DNA of 64,000 nucleotides from Welwitschia mirabilis. Lineage: Eukaryota > Gnetophyta > Gnetopsida > Welwitschiales. The notes beneath the pieces were generated by a model. That model worked only from the letters and a program-made list of their open reading frames with translations, was not told where the DNA came from and ran no database searches. Both the position numbers and the translations under genes were made by a program. Within the stretch, counting starts at the first letter, position 1. Every line of letters begins with the position of its first letter. Location: the NCBI GenBank assembly GCA_051453625.1, contig JBOZIK010000001.1, forward strand, positions 146,903,388 through 146,967,387, in the 5' to 3' direction. Below are positions 1 through 11,960 of this stretch, piece after piece.

Positions 1-3000
1 GGAGATTTCCCTTAATGAATAGGACTTTCATCTTGTCATTGTCTAAATTATCTCTTAGCTTATTCCTTTGGTGGATGTTATGATGTCACTTAATCATCTT
101 TTAAACTTGACTTGTGTATTGCTTTATGAAGTTTCCATGACTAGTATTCATACTTGAGAATTTTATAGTGATAATATTGGATTCATCCAATCTTAATACA
201 TTCTCATGTCTATGGACTTCACTTTGAAGGAATATTCCTTAATTCTTTTGCTTTTTCTTTCAATGTTATGAGGTCTTTGATTATTTAGATGTATTCTTTT
301 CTATCTTTCATCTCACTTATTCACTTTTATCTTTTTAAGTATATGATCATGTGGGAATTATTCAAATAAAAAATGAAAATAATTAGCCTGATATATTGTA
401 TTGATGCTTTAAACAAAAAAAAAAAAAAAAAAAAGTGGTCACTGTAATGTCCTATCACACTAGGGTAATTTTTTCTGAAATAGACCTTTAGCAGTGTTGG
501 TAGCTATGGGAACTTTACTAAGAGGTTAGTTAGCCATGCTTTATGGGTTCTTACTTCTCTAACTATGGATGCACTCCTCTCATTATGGAAAATTTGTAAT
601 AAACTTTGAGAATATAGGATTAGTGGTATTCCTAGTGCCATTAGATCATTTCTTATTTCCTAGACTCTTAGTATTCTCACATGATAATTTTACTTTTGGG
701 GATTTGGGTGTGTTTTGGGGTATGAGTGGATGAGTTCATTTCTGAGTAGCTTTTGATTTTATCATTTATTATTCTAAGAATTTGATCTTTGATGTTGTCA
801 TAATCACTACTTTGTTTAGTAGAACTTTATGAAGTCAATACATTTTGTCATGCATTTTTACTCAGGTGGCTTTATGATGTCTTTCATGGGAGTTTGCTAG
901 ATTAGAGTATAGGATAGGTAAGCTATCTTATTTATGTCCCTTGTATCTATTTTTATTTTAATTTTCTTTCATTCTTTAGTTTGTTATTTTAAATTTGTTT
1001 TAATAATTTCTCATCCTCACCTACAACCTTATCATTTAGTACTTTCCTTGTTATTATTCATGATGTTTCTTTTAATTTTATGTTGATTTTATTTTTTATC
1101 CAATAATAATATTTTATGCTTCATGGTTTTTATGAGATTCCTTTTTATCTTTTATAATTATATACGTTTTCTTGTTTATTTTTCAATTCAGGAACATTTG
1201 TTTAATCTTCTTTATCAGATTTCAACCTACTTAGTATGTTTTCATCATTCTATTTTTCATTTATTTTTAGTTTTTCTCATCATCCTGATTGGTTATGACT
1301 CTTTATCATTTCTTTTTAACATTGATATCTGAGCCTAACTTTCTTGGCAAACATTTTCATTCTCTAGAACTTTTTCTAAGTCTTGTCATCCACCTAGTCA
1401 TCCATACAATAAAGGAGATGACACTGCTATCGTTCGGACAACGCAACTAAATAATAATGCAATAAAAATATAGTGTTGTTTCTTTCTTCTTATTTTTCTT
1501 CCATTCTCTATCATTTTTTTCATTCTCTTGAGAGATAACGGTGTCCCTGGTTTCTACTAATGTTCTAGAACTTGTCCCTACTAGATTCGCTTACCAGATT
1601 CCTTGATTTTTACAAAGTTTCAAAAATGAGGTATGTTTTTCTCTCCCTTATTCTTTTTAATTTTTATCCTATTTCTTAGCATTTTGATGTATAGTTTCTA
1701 CATATGTTGTTTAATTTTTCAAGATCTTTGATTAGGAACTTATGAATCTAATTTTTGCCATGTATTTTAAAAGTTACAGTTATTTATGTGTTTTACAAGA
1801 TAAAATTAAGTTTTTAATTTTAACGCTCATTTTCTCATAAAACATAAGTCAAAATGTAGTGGTCCTTCAGGGTAAATTAATTAGTACAAGTGTTATACAT
1901 TTCTAGTGGACTATATTTTTTATTTGAGTAATTTAATTTTTCACTTATGTGGGGCCCACCTAAAATCCACTTTTATCACTTTTCATGCGTTTCACATTTT
2001 TCTTCACACAACTAAGCAATGTGAAATATATTGAGAGTTTTGAAAGGGGTAGAACATATTTTTATAATTTTTACACATTTTTAAATAATTTTTAAAGATG
2101 TTTTGAGCATCCATGAGATGTATTTAACTAATGTCCACCGGATCTCGTGTGACTTATTACATATTTATGATTGAGTAGGTCATGTACATGTAGAGCTAAA
2201 TATGTTGAACTAAGGCCAAATTTGTTGAGCATAAGACAAGCCCATTAGTACCACCAAAGATAGAGCATGCAGACCCTGTGCATCCTCCACCTTAACATGT
2301 GAGATCTCTTACTATTCAGACTACTACCATCCATGTTGAAAGATATTTTGGGGACTTTATAAGCCAATTGAAGCTAGAGATATATCAATGTCTTATAAAT
2401 TTACAGCTCTAGTGAATTCTCCATGTGTAGGGGGCATGTTACATATAGAGACTAGAGATTTTTATGATACCATGCACATAGAGAGTTACCCTGATTTTCA
2501 TAGACACCTAGTAAACATGATTATAGATATGATTCAAGATCATGAGATAGTAGTCCTTTTGAACCACATTATGGTAGTGACAGATATTAGTGGTATTGAG
2601 AGTATTTACATATATTTTTTTGGTGGAATAGAGGAGTTTCATACATATGATGCAATATTAGACATACTAGAAAACTTAACTTTGGATAAGTGGGATGTTT
2701 TAGTGATACAATTGATCCCTGCCTATTGGATTTTACATAAAGGATTAATTTATAACATCAGTCCATCTTTTCATGATAGCTATGCCATAATGGCTTATTT
2801 ACAAATTTTGATAGTGTTTAGGTAGGATGAACAAATGGACTTATCCATGTTTATATGGAGAAGACTTAGGTCCATAATAGAGGTATGATAGTTATAGACT
2901 TTGGGATATTCGTGCCTTCTCTCAGTCATGTTTAGACGCTTCAGGATACTAGAGCCCATGGATGTGCAATAAATTATGCACATTCAGACTTTAGCTTGTT

Positions 3001-3954
3001 ACTTATAGGACATAGACATATAAGTACTAGGAGAGGCAAAGAGACCAGATTTAAAGACCTATGATTAGCACTTTACTAGACCAGATTTAGGTTCTCTTGG
3101 TAGAGATCACTAAGACCATCAGAGGTTTTATTAATCAAGGTATCTCGACACTTAAGCAAAGGATTCAAATAGTTATGTAAAGGATCTAGACAATTAAGAG
3201 AAAAGAACAACACTCTAAGGAGTAGTTGGTAAATGTACATTAGTACATCCTATCCATTAAGCAGAGTGTGACAGTCGACCTTTTAGAGGCAGTTCAAGTC
3301 TAGGGAGATGAGATAGTATATTCTATATTAACATCATTAAACATTTATTTTCTTATAGATCTTGAGCATTCTCCCTCTTCTCCTTCTGCACCTGAGGCTA
3401 TCATCTCTCAGTAGTTCATCATGAGATGATGAGGGGAGTCATTTATTTATGTTATATTTTGTATCTTCCTCTCCATATATATTATACCAAAAACTCATGA
3501 TATATATACAGATATACACATCTTATTTTTAGTATCAGCATGCTATACATTCTTTTTACATTTCATGCATATTTACCATTTTTTACACTTTATGATGAGA
3601 ATTATTTATATTGCTTCTGATGATTTTCTTTACTTACTGTACATTTCAATAGGGAACTATTAATTATCAGTGTAATTAATTATTATCTTTCTGAAAATTT
3701 TTGTCATAGGCTTCTATTTTTTAAGAAAATTTTTTCCAACTTGTCATCCCTCACATCATCCAAATGATAACCTGGATGGTAGTATGACCACCTACACTAC
3801 ACAAGTAAAATGTTCAAGTATTGTTTTTGATAATTTGATTTACATTTTTTAGATTTTTAAAATTATTTCTAAAATTATTTTAGTCAAGTTGGCTCACAAT
3901 CACGGTTATCCACCTAATTTTATCAGGGACTAACAAGACTAAGTGAGTTGGCTA
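1..3954 (+). mobile_element. 3' internal part of Athila-like Ty3/gypsy element E0, cut by the window edge
   Basis: The stretch is colinear with 31090-34168 plus 41925-42845 of element E3: same conserved block near 430-600, same third ORF, same approach to the LTR. The window starts downstream of pol, so gag, protease, RT and integrase of this copy are outside. 1-2200 has no supported coding sequence; it holds a poly-A run at 413-434 and a GTCATCC/GGATGAC motif cluster near 1387-1430. The assignment to the Athila-like lineage rests on the sister copy E3, whose RT and primer site are visible. Short ORFs here (for example 1123-1332) are composition noise. Confidence 0.85.
2220..3440 (+). pseudogene. 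Third ORF (post-pol) of element E0, decayed
   Basis: An open stretch of 145 codons at 2388-2825 is the best-preserved part of a longer frame. Its product has the string FYDTMHIE near the start, then DHEIVVLLNHI, and a tail YNISPSFHDSYAIMAYLQI. The same order recurs with independent mutations in E3 (33330-34168, continuing at 41925-42290), so it was once a protein. Downstream the frame is basic and then Ser/Pro-rich just before the end near 3430. Position between pol and 3' LTR matches the extra ORF of Athila elements. The spacing of conserved positions recalls the putative plant transposon protein domain (Transposase_32), but I could not run a profile search. Function unknown. Confidence 0.6.
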
Positions 3955-4329
3955 TGTTGCACTATTAACTTATATGTATTTGATATGGTATTTTGAGTAA
4001 TTTTACAATATATTAAATAGGTTTATGCTGAATTTCAATGATCATGGAAAGATAAAAAGAATGAGACAAAAACATATAATCTTCATTACATTTTACAACA
4101 ATTAAGGTAATTTATAATATTTCCTATCTAAAGTAAAATTTTTGCAAACAATGAGACTAATGTGATTCATGAAGAATTGTACAAAAGCCTATCATCCACC
4201 TCATTGTCCAGATGACTATAAAGATGACAAAACACTTAAGAAAAGAAGGATGTCAACTAAAATCAATCTGGAAGTTGATGTAAAAATCTTATGAGGTGGA
4301 ATTGTTTTCTCTATTATCTAGATAACCAA
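3955..4329 (+). repeat. 3' LTR of E0, left piece
   Basis: Begins TGTTGCACTATTAACTTA and aligns with both LTRs of E3 (23698-24959, 42846-44105). It is cut after 375 bp by insertion of E1 and resumes at 11961. The start was set by homology to E2, whose two LTRs both begin at the equivalent TG. Confidence 0.8.
4325..4329. repeat. Target-site duplication of E1, left copy (ACCAA)
   Basis: ACCAA directly precedes the TGTTGTG terminus of E1 and is repeated exactly at 11961-11965 after the CACAACA terminus. The uninterrupted E3 copy near 43220 has the matching empty site. Confidence 0.9.
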
Positions 4330-5632
4330 TGTTGTGGTGTGAATTTATGTAATCCTTAAGTCCTTTAGGTAAATTGTAAATCAAATTACTTGCAGAAAAT
4401 ACACATTAATATAGATGAGAGTTAATCTAAATGTCATAATAGTATTTTTGGTATTTTATTTTTTTATTGAATGAAAGTAAATAAACGTGAAAATACAATG
4501 CAATGGTAAATGAAGATGAAATTCAATGAATAAAAAATGGAAATGAAATGAATTCTAATTGGATCCTAATTCTCCTATCATGAGAACTAGATTTTCATAA
4601 TTCAAGTCAATTAAGAAGATTCCTTTTCTTGTTTCCAATCAATTTGAACTATGAGATATGTCAAATAGAATATAAGTGCAAAATGGAATTGGAATGAAAC
4701 AATAATGCAAACCTAAACTAAAAAAATTCAATTTTAGCAGAGGTTGTCCTTATGATCTAAATAAATTACAGAATTGTCACTAAATTATAACACACTTAAA
4801 CTATAAGGAATATAAACAAAATTATAGTAAAAATAGAATTTGAATTAATTATAAAACTTTTACATCCACTTATAATAAAGTAGTGGCTACTTAATGGAGG
4901 ATTCTCAGCTCAACACTAAGGGTAACTTCTCTTTGTAGTCATTGGATGAACCTCTTGTCCTTTAGTCTTCTATCACAAGAGCATCGGGTATGAAAGATGA
5001 ATTGAAAGTGAGGACAAGAGAGGTATTTATAGTTTTACATTGAAAGTTCTAGGACTGTAACCTTAGAAGTCAGAGAAGAAACCCTAATAGCTTAAGTTGG
5101 GTGCATAACCCTATTATAAGATAATTTGGCCTCGCTTATATAAAATGGTTATCATCCTGATTATCATGGGAATAACATGGGGGATGATGCCCCATAATAA
5201 TAGATAAATCATTAGCTTTCAGCTCTACAATCAGTGTTTTAGTTGGCTCCAGATGTATTTTCATGCCTTATCTTATGAGGATGGTAATGGAATGACACCT
5301 CCTTAGAATAGGGGCTTCATTGGCTTCAAGTTCCAGTGCACATTGCTTTCATAATGTGCTAATACAGTGTTATTGTCTCATCCGTCATGGGGATGACACC
5401 CTTCCAAAGCTTTCTAGCTTAGGCAAATTAGCCTTCTTCATCATTAATCTTCCTCTAACACACTAAGTACCAGGACATGCCTAAAATACCTCTAAATATG
5501 CCAAGAATTATGTGTTTCCATGATCATCCCATCGACTCTCCATGATTATTATAATTACATATAAACCTATATAAATGTCCTATAAAAGTACTTCAAATAG
5601 ATTATAAATTCCTATAAATTGGCCTTAGAACA
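4330..5632 (-). repeat. E1 LTR, left copy (3' LTR on the minus strand)
   Basis: Starts TGTTGTGGTGTGAATTTATG and ends at GAACA before the pyrimidine run TATCCCCTTAC (purine tract on the minus strand). Pairs with 10606-11960. Contains several GTCATCC/GGATGAC motifs, for example near 5150-5180, 5270 and 5385. Confidence 0.9.
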
Positions 5633-5650
5633 TATCCCCTTACTTAGCCT
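5633..5650 (-). promoter_or_regulatory. E1 polypurine tract
   Basis: On the minus strand this reads as a purine-rich run (AAGTAAGGGGATA) abutting the 3' LTR, the usual place for the plus-strand DNA primer of an LTR retrotransposon. Confidence 0.6.
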
Positions 5651-8450
5651 TATTAGTCCCTAACAAAGTAAGTAATCAACTATATTTCAAGCTAGTTTGA
5701 CTAAGATAATTGGCAACTAGAAAAATGTAATTTGAATTTAATTTTATCATGTAAGAATAGACATCAGAAACCTATTAAGTGATATAACCACTGATGTATT
5801 CATAAGTCCATCATCATTGAACAAATGAATGTGATACACATACAAAAAATAAAATAAAATGTAATAATGGTAACTCAGAAAATACTAATGTGTATGTATA
5901 ATTCGAGAAAGTAATGCTGAAATTGAAGTGTAAAATTTAATTAATAATAATCTCAAAGAATGATGCATGAAAAGTTCATTAATGTATTCTTTAAGGGTAA
6001 AGTATAAGAATAATTATATCATTATTTTCCTTAGATGATCTGAAACATAGCTACAGGAAAATTCTATGAGAGTGCTACTGTGCTCTTATTAGATCAAGTT
6101 AATGAAATTTTATTCAAGTAACATGAAATCATATCCAAACAACTCATCATAAATAGTATCATGAAATCTCAAAAATAATCCTTTTAAATTTAATTTTTTT
6201 CCTCAATATCTCAAACAAATCTTAAAGAGGTTTCATGTTCCCTCCGTAGGTAAACTAAGACATCCTAAATTATAATAGAATAAAAGAATGCTTGTCCTCT
6301 TATCTATTATGGGGATGACAAACATGGAAAAATAGTCATCAAATGAGATGCTTAGACAGTTAGAAAAAATCCGAAAAAATTTGAAAGCAAGAAAGCAATC
6401 GAAAAGCAACAAAAAAAATGAAAAAAGTAAAAAGTGAAGAATCATCCTAAAAGACATGATCATGGGAAAGGATACTTATGAAACTATAATAATGCATTAA
6501 GCAAAAGGAAGTAATACTCAGAAGAGCTCCTCAAATATATCCCAAACTTAATAAGTATTCATATTTGATAAGTGAATGTGTGCAAAACTAAAACCAAAGA
6601 AATGGAAAAATAGTAGCATAAAACAAAAAGAATACACCAATCAAAGTGAAAGGAAGGCATCAAACTAAAGTCCTTAAAAGAAAAACAACCCTTATAAATA
6701 AAAACTAGGAGTAAAAATAAAAAGACAACTAGAAAACTATCAAATGGTCAAGTCCTAATTATTGTGTAAAAAAAAAAATATGTAAATGACTTTAAAAATT
6801 CCACTAAAACAACTAAGTAAAACATAATAAAAAAGGATAACTAGGAGCATGAAGAAGATTTTTAACCTACCCAAAATTCCACCCTAGCAAAGTCCATTAG
6901 TAGATATCATAAAATCACCTAATAATAATGCATGACATGATGTAAAGATTCATAAAGTTTCACTCGAATAGGCAATGATTATGATGAAACCAAGGATATC
7001 TAATGTATTTAATTAAGGAATGATAAGATTAGAATCTACTTAGAAATGAACTCACTTACTCATACCCTCAAACAACACTAGAATCCAAAAACATAGAATG
7101 ATCATGTGAAAGTATGATATGCAAAGTAAGTCTAAAAAACATGCAATGCCTCTAATGACACCAGGGATATTATTGATTCCATAGCCTCTAAGTAAAAATT
7201 ATTTTTCCATAATGAGGGAAGTACAACCACTATTAGAGAAATAAAGACCCACATAGCATGGCCAATTGACCCATTGGTGAAGTTCCCATAGCTACCATAT
7301 CACACTGCCAAAGGCCCCTCTTAGGAAAATTTACCCTAGTGTGCTTGCAATAGGACATCATGGTGACCATGGTTTTAGTTTAGATATAAAAGACATCGGT
7401 TATTATTTATTTATTTTCTTTTCTTTCCTTTTCTTTCTTTTTAAATAAAAATTCCACATGACCAAGTACTCATAAGGATAAAGATGAAGTAATGAGATCA
7501 GAAATAAGAAAAAACACCCCAAACAACTAAAGAGTTATATCATTGAAAGATAACACAAGAAACCAAGGCATCTTCCTTTAAAATGAAGTTTATAGATGTA
7601 TGAATGTATTAATATTGGGTGAATCTAGTCTTATCACTTAGAATACCTAAGTAACTACATAAAGTAAAACATTAGTTAAGTAAAATATGTTCAAGTGATA
7701 ACATAATGTTAAACAAAATAATCAACTAAGGAAGAATTTAGATAATGGTAGGAGAAAAATCCAAGACAAGAGCTTCTATTACATTCAAGATTTAATCAAT
7801 AGATATTTAAATGATTTTTAACCTTCTATCCATTAACTTCTAAATTTCCTAAGTGTTCAAGTTGGAGGTTTCAACTGAGCCATTTTACGATTTACTTTTT
7901 CTAAAAGATAAAGACCTAATCATTGAGAGATTTCACTAGTTATGTAAAAGGTACACATGGGTATTGTATTTTTTAGAAAAATACAGGCCAAACCAAATAA
8001 AAACCAATTAATAAAACATAGAAGGTATACAATTATTTTAAAGTAAAATCACTTGGAGGTAAAAAGAGTAAAATAATAAAACTTTGATATCACAAATTTC
8101 AGAATCCAAGTAAGAGATAAAGAAGTAATAAATTGCATTGACAAATAATCTCTTATTAAAATATTATAAATCATGAGTATTGTTATATAATTCATTCAAG
8201 TTACTAGACAAAAAATGAATCCACAAAGTTTTTAAGGGCTTTAGAGAATCTCTAGTAATATTGAGAAGCTTCTTAAGTTTCAACTCTAAGCATGGGTTAT
8301 CAGTAAGAAGATAATGTTTATCCAAATTCAAAATTTCAAGCTATTTCAAGTCAAACTTTTGAAAACAATAATCATTAAAAACATAAGGTAGAGTAAACTT
8401 GGTAGAAAGAGAAAGGATCTTACTTTGAGTATATTTTCAAAAGGAAGATA
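5651..8450 (-). other. E1 noncoding interior
   Basis: 2.8 kb without a supported gene. It contains the block at 7190-7375 that is conserved in E0, E2 and E3, and a pyrimidine tract at 7395-7440 at the site where E2 has a long (CT)n array. The ORF at 6233-6463 on the minus strand is a chance reading through AT-rich sequence. Confidence 0.6.
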
Positions 8451-9757
8451 TTAAGAAATAGGAGGAATAGACTCTTCAAATTTATGAGTTTCATAAAATT
8501 CAAGGAAAGGAACATGGCCTCGTAAATTATAGGAAGGTTCAATTAGAAGAGATGGAGAAAGGTTATCCTTATCAAGATCATAAGGTAATGTGAAAGTAAA
8601 AATAGAAGTAAAAGAAAAGATGTGATTTAAAGTTATACATGAAGACATAGATGAAAAGGATGTAGGAGTATGGGTAGAATGAATAATTCTATCCTCTATG
8701 AAATTTGAATAAATCTCTAAGGGTCCTTTACTATGATCAATTTCTTCACTATTCTCTTTATCATTATTTCATTGGTTTATTTCTTCACTTTTCTTATCAT
8801 TGTTTGTGATTAAATTTTTCCTATCTTGTTGAATATTGCTTTCATTCTCTAAATTATTGGATTTATCAAAAAGATTATCAAGAGAAATAAGAGAATTATC
8901 TTCATCATTGATTAAAAAATTTTGAGATTCTTCATAAATGGATTCCTCATCTTGATTATCTAATAGTAAATGGATGGCAGGGATATAATCTAATACTTCA
9001 ATATCATCATCTAATGAATGGTCATCCTCATCTTGATTGTTGAAATATTAAGTTAAATTATTATTATCTCCCATTTACTAATCTTTTAATAAGTAGGATG
9101 TTGAAGTTTGATCTAAAATTTCATCTTGTATTTGAAATCAAGAATCATTATCATCTTTATCTAAGTTCTTCTCATTTTCCTCAAGGTAGGATGAAGTAGG
9201 ATCATTTTGAGGATGTTGTATTATAAACGAATCTTGAGTTTGTAATAGTATTTATTGCAAGATTTCAACTAAATTTTTTAGGTTCTTATTGGTGTTTTCT
9301 TGGTTTTATTTCATTTCATCAATAATTTATTTTAATGGATCATTTTCTTCCTCATAGTAGATCATGGGAGATATTTCTTCTTTATATTAATTCATGAAAG
9401 ATGGTTGGAATTGATAAAAATTTTTATAGGAAGTTTCTCTAAATGAGGTGAAATCCCTAAAATGTGGAGAATCTTCATTGACATTTCTATATAAGGTTTG
9501 AAAAGAAGAGGGGAAGGAATAAGAAGGTTGAAAAGAGAAAGGAGTCCAATTTCTATCTCAACAGCATTTTGTATTATTTTTTCTCTTTTAAAAACCTCTT
9601 GAAGTGTTTTGTCACTATAAACCTCAGAATATTTTACATTTCTTCTTCTTTCTAAAAAGATCTTTCAAAGTGTTTTCTTACTATTATTCTCAGAATTTTT
9701 CAAGTTTCTTCTCCTTTCACAAAGAAGTTTCTTAACTATTCTTTTATCACTATTCAT
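8451..9757 (-). pseudogene. Unrecognised E1 ORF: three 22-residue repeats, Q-rich middle, acidic tail
   Basis: Read from an ATG at 9757, the frame first shows three tandem repeats of about 22 residues (9757-9560) ending in CERRRNLK, LERRRNVK and FKREK. After one frameshift near 9560 it continues for some 370 codons to a TAG at 8451-8453. Almost all internal stops replace expected Gln codons (CAA/CAG to TAA/TAG), which shows it was a real reading frame. The middle has a likely coiled coil (QNQENTNKNLKNLVEILQ, near 9300). The rear is rich in Asp, Glu, Asn and Ser (DNQDEESIYEESQNFL, near 8940). There is no zinc knuckle and no protease motif, so it is not an ordinary gag. It occupies the place where E2 has gag. 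I do not recognise the family. Confidence 0.55.
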
Positions 9758-9999
9758 TGAAGTAATTGAGAAGAATGGAATGAGAGAATTTTATTTCAAG
9801 ATGGTGTAGAAGATAAGTACACAATAAATATCAAGTTTTTCTCTCTTTTATGTTTCATTGTTTTATCAAAATTGTTGATTCTTAACACTCAAAAGATGTG
9901 TAATGGATGTTTATTTTAACTATCATGAAAATAATTAATAGAATGGATATAGAGAGAAAGAAAAATTTGATTTTGAAAAAATAAAAGTAGAAAAAATCT

Positions 10000-10139
10000 T
10001 CTTCTTCAATTCTTAAAACTTGCATACCTAGGATGTGCATACCTGAATTTTGCTCGACATTGAATAATCCTTCTTTGATATTTTCTTCAATTAAGTTCCA
10101 CTCCCTCTGATATTTTGTCTTTCTACTAGAATTTATCAT
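10000..10139 (-). pseudogene. E1 leader ORF shared with E2 and E3
   Basis: The start of an 85-codon minus-strand frame carries LIEENIKEGLFNVEQN. The same segment appears after the primer site in E2 (near 40450, LIEENIREGLVYFK) and decayed in E3 (near 25445). It therefore marks a conserved 5' leader peptide or gag N-terminus. The rest of the open frame (9882-10000) is Phe/Ile-rich and probably chance. Confidence 0.4.
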
Positions 10140-10582
10140 ATCCTTATAGCCTTAGATAATAACTAAAAATAAAATAAAAAATAATAAACTATTATCCTCT
10201 TGATCATAAAAATGACAGAGAGGAAAACGATCATAGTAACAAGAAAAAACTAAAAAAATTACTAAAAATAAAAAAATTAGACTCTTATTCTATCTATCAT
10301 GGGGACGATAAGTAAGATGATAGTATTTTTATTACTAATCTAAAAATAAAAAGAAAATTTATAAAAAAAGAAATTAAATTCAAAAATTTAGAACTATCAT
10401 TCCTAGTATCATGGGGATGACAGAGAGAATAAAAGAGATCCCAAAAACTATGGAAAAAGAAAATTGCTAAAATAAACCTACTGAAACTATGTTAAAAATA
10501 TAATACTATTTAAAATAAATAACCTAAATAGAAAATTTAAGGTATTTATATGAATAGTGATAATTCTCTAGCTCCTTATGGC

Positions 10583-10605
10583 CTTCCTTGAAAATAGCAT
10601 AAAAT
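10583..10605 (-). promoter_or_regulatory. E1 primer-binding site
   Basis: On the minus strand, directly after the 5' LTR, the sequence ATGCTATTTTCAAGGAAGG is a deaminated version of the long primer site of Athila-type elements (TGGCGCC...GGGGAAGG). E2 (40845-40868) and E3 (24960-24984) have better-kept versions at the same place. Confidence 0.6.
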
Positions 10606-11960
10606 TATTGCAGTGTGAATTTATGCAATTCTTAAGTCCTTTAGATAAACTAGTAAATCAAATTACTTGTAGAAAAATACATACTAGTATAGATAAGAGT
10701 TAATCCAAATGTCGTAATCCCAATGAAGGTACTCAACTTAGAGTTAGAAAATTGATTTTCAAGAGTATTTTTAATATTTTATTTTTTTAATAAATAAACA
10801 TAAACAAATATGAAAATACAAAGCAATGGTGAATGAAGATGAAATGCAATTAATGAGAAATGGAAATGAAATGGATTCTAATTGGATTCTATATCTCGTA
10901 TTACAAGAACTAGATCTCTATAATTCAAGTTAATTAAGAAGAGTTATTTTCTTGTTCCTAACTAATGTGAACTATGATATATGCCAAATATAATATGAAT
11001 TTAAAATGGAATTGAAATAAAACAACAATGAAAACCTAAACTAACCAAATTCAACCTTATCAAAGGTTATCCTTATGATCTAAATAAATTACAGAATTAT
11101 CACTAGACTATAACCAACTTAAACCATAAGGTACATAAATATAATTATAGTGAAAAGAGAATTTGAATTAATTATAAAAATTTACATCTAGTTACAACAA
11201 AGTAGCGGCTCTTTGATGAAGGATTCTTAGCCCAACACGAAGGGTAACTTCTCTCTATAGCTATTGGATGGACCTCTTATCCTTTAGTCTTCCATCACAA
11301 GAGCATTGGTTACAAAGTACGAATGGAAAGTAAGGACAAGGGAGGTATTTATGGTTTTACATTGAAAGTTCTAGAACTATAACCATAGAAGTCAGAGAAG
11401 AAACCCTAATAATGGGTGCATAATTCCATTACAAGATAATTCAGTCCCACTTATATAAAATAGTTATCATCCTAATTGTCATGGAGATGATACTAAGGAT
11501 GAGGCCTAATAATAACAAATAAATCATTATCTTCTAGCTCCATAATTAGTCTCATAGTTGGTTCTAGAATTGTTGTCATCCCTCATCTCATAGAAATGAC
11601 AATGGGGATGATACCTCCTTAGAATAGAGGCTTTATTAAATCTAAGCTCCAGTCCACATTGCTATCACAATATGCTAATACAGTTCTATTATCCCATCTA
11701 TCATGGGGATGGCAGTGGGGATGACACCCTTCTAAAGATATCCAGCTCAAGAAGATTATCTTTCATCATTATTAACCTTCCTTCAACACACTAAGTACTA
11801 GAACACACTTGAAATTTCTCCAAATATGCCAAGAATTATGTGTTTCCATGATCATCTCATCGACTCTACATAATCATTAGAATTACATCCAAACCTAATA
11901 AATGTCTTATAAAATTACTCTAAATACACCATTAAATTTCTATAAATTGGCATCACAACA
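10606..11960 (-). repeat. E1 LTR, right copy (5' LTR on the minus strand)
   Basis: Aligns end to end with 4330-5632 and closes with CATCACAACA. A decayed TATA-like CATAAATA on the minus strand near 11344-11353 corresponds to CTATAAATA at the same place in the other copy (near 5021-5032), so this is the likely promoter region. It holds the clearest GGGGATGAC cluster of the window, near 11690-11730. Confidence 0.9.

Larger units (their letters stand above)
4330..11960 (-). mobile_element. Complete non-autonomous Athila-like LTR retrotransposon E1
   Basis: 7.6-kb element bounded by TGTTGTG...CACAACA and a perfect 5-bp duplication, inserted into the 3' LTR of E0. Orientation is minus: the primer-binding site lies just inside the right LTR and a purine tract just inside the left one. 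LTRs are 1303 and 1355 bp; the difference is about one 50-bp indel near 10720-10770, and I judge them roughly 85% alike by eye, so the insertion is old. No RT, RNase H or integrase can be found. The interior holds an unfamiliar ORF (8451-9757), then 2.8 kb of noncoding sequence including the conserved block shared with E0, E2 and E3 (7190-7375). It would need enzymes from a relative such as E3. Confidence 0.9.

Noticed and set aside
1123-1332. 69-codon Phe/Ile-rich frame as a membrane protein
   Set aside because: Lies in noncoding interior of E0; the aligned E3 region has no such frame, and Phe/Ile/Leu richness follows from T-rich DNA.
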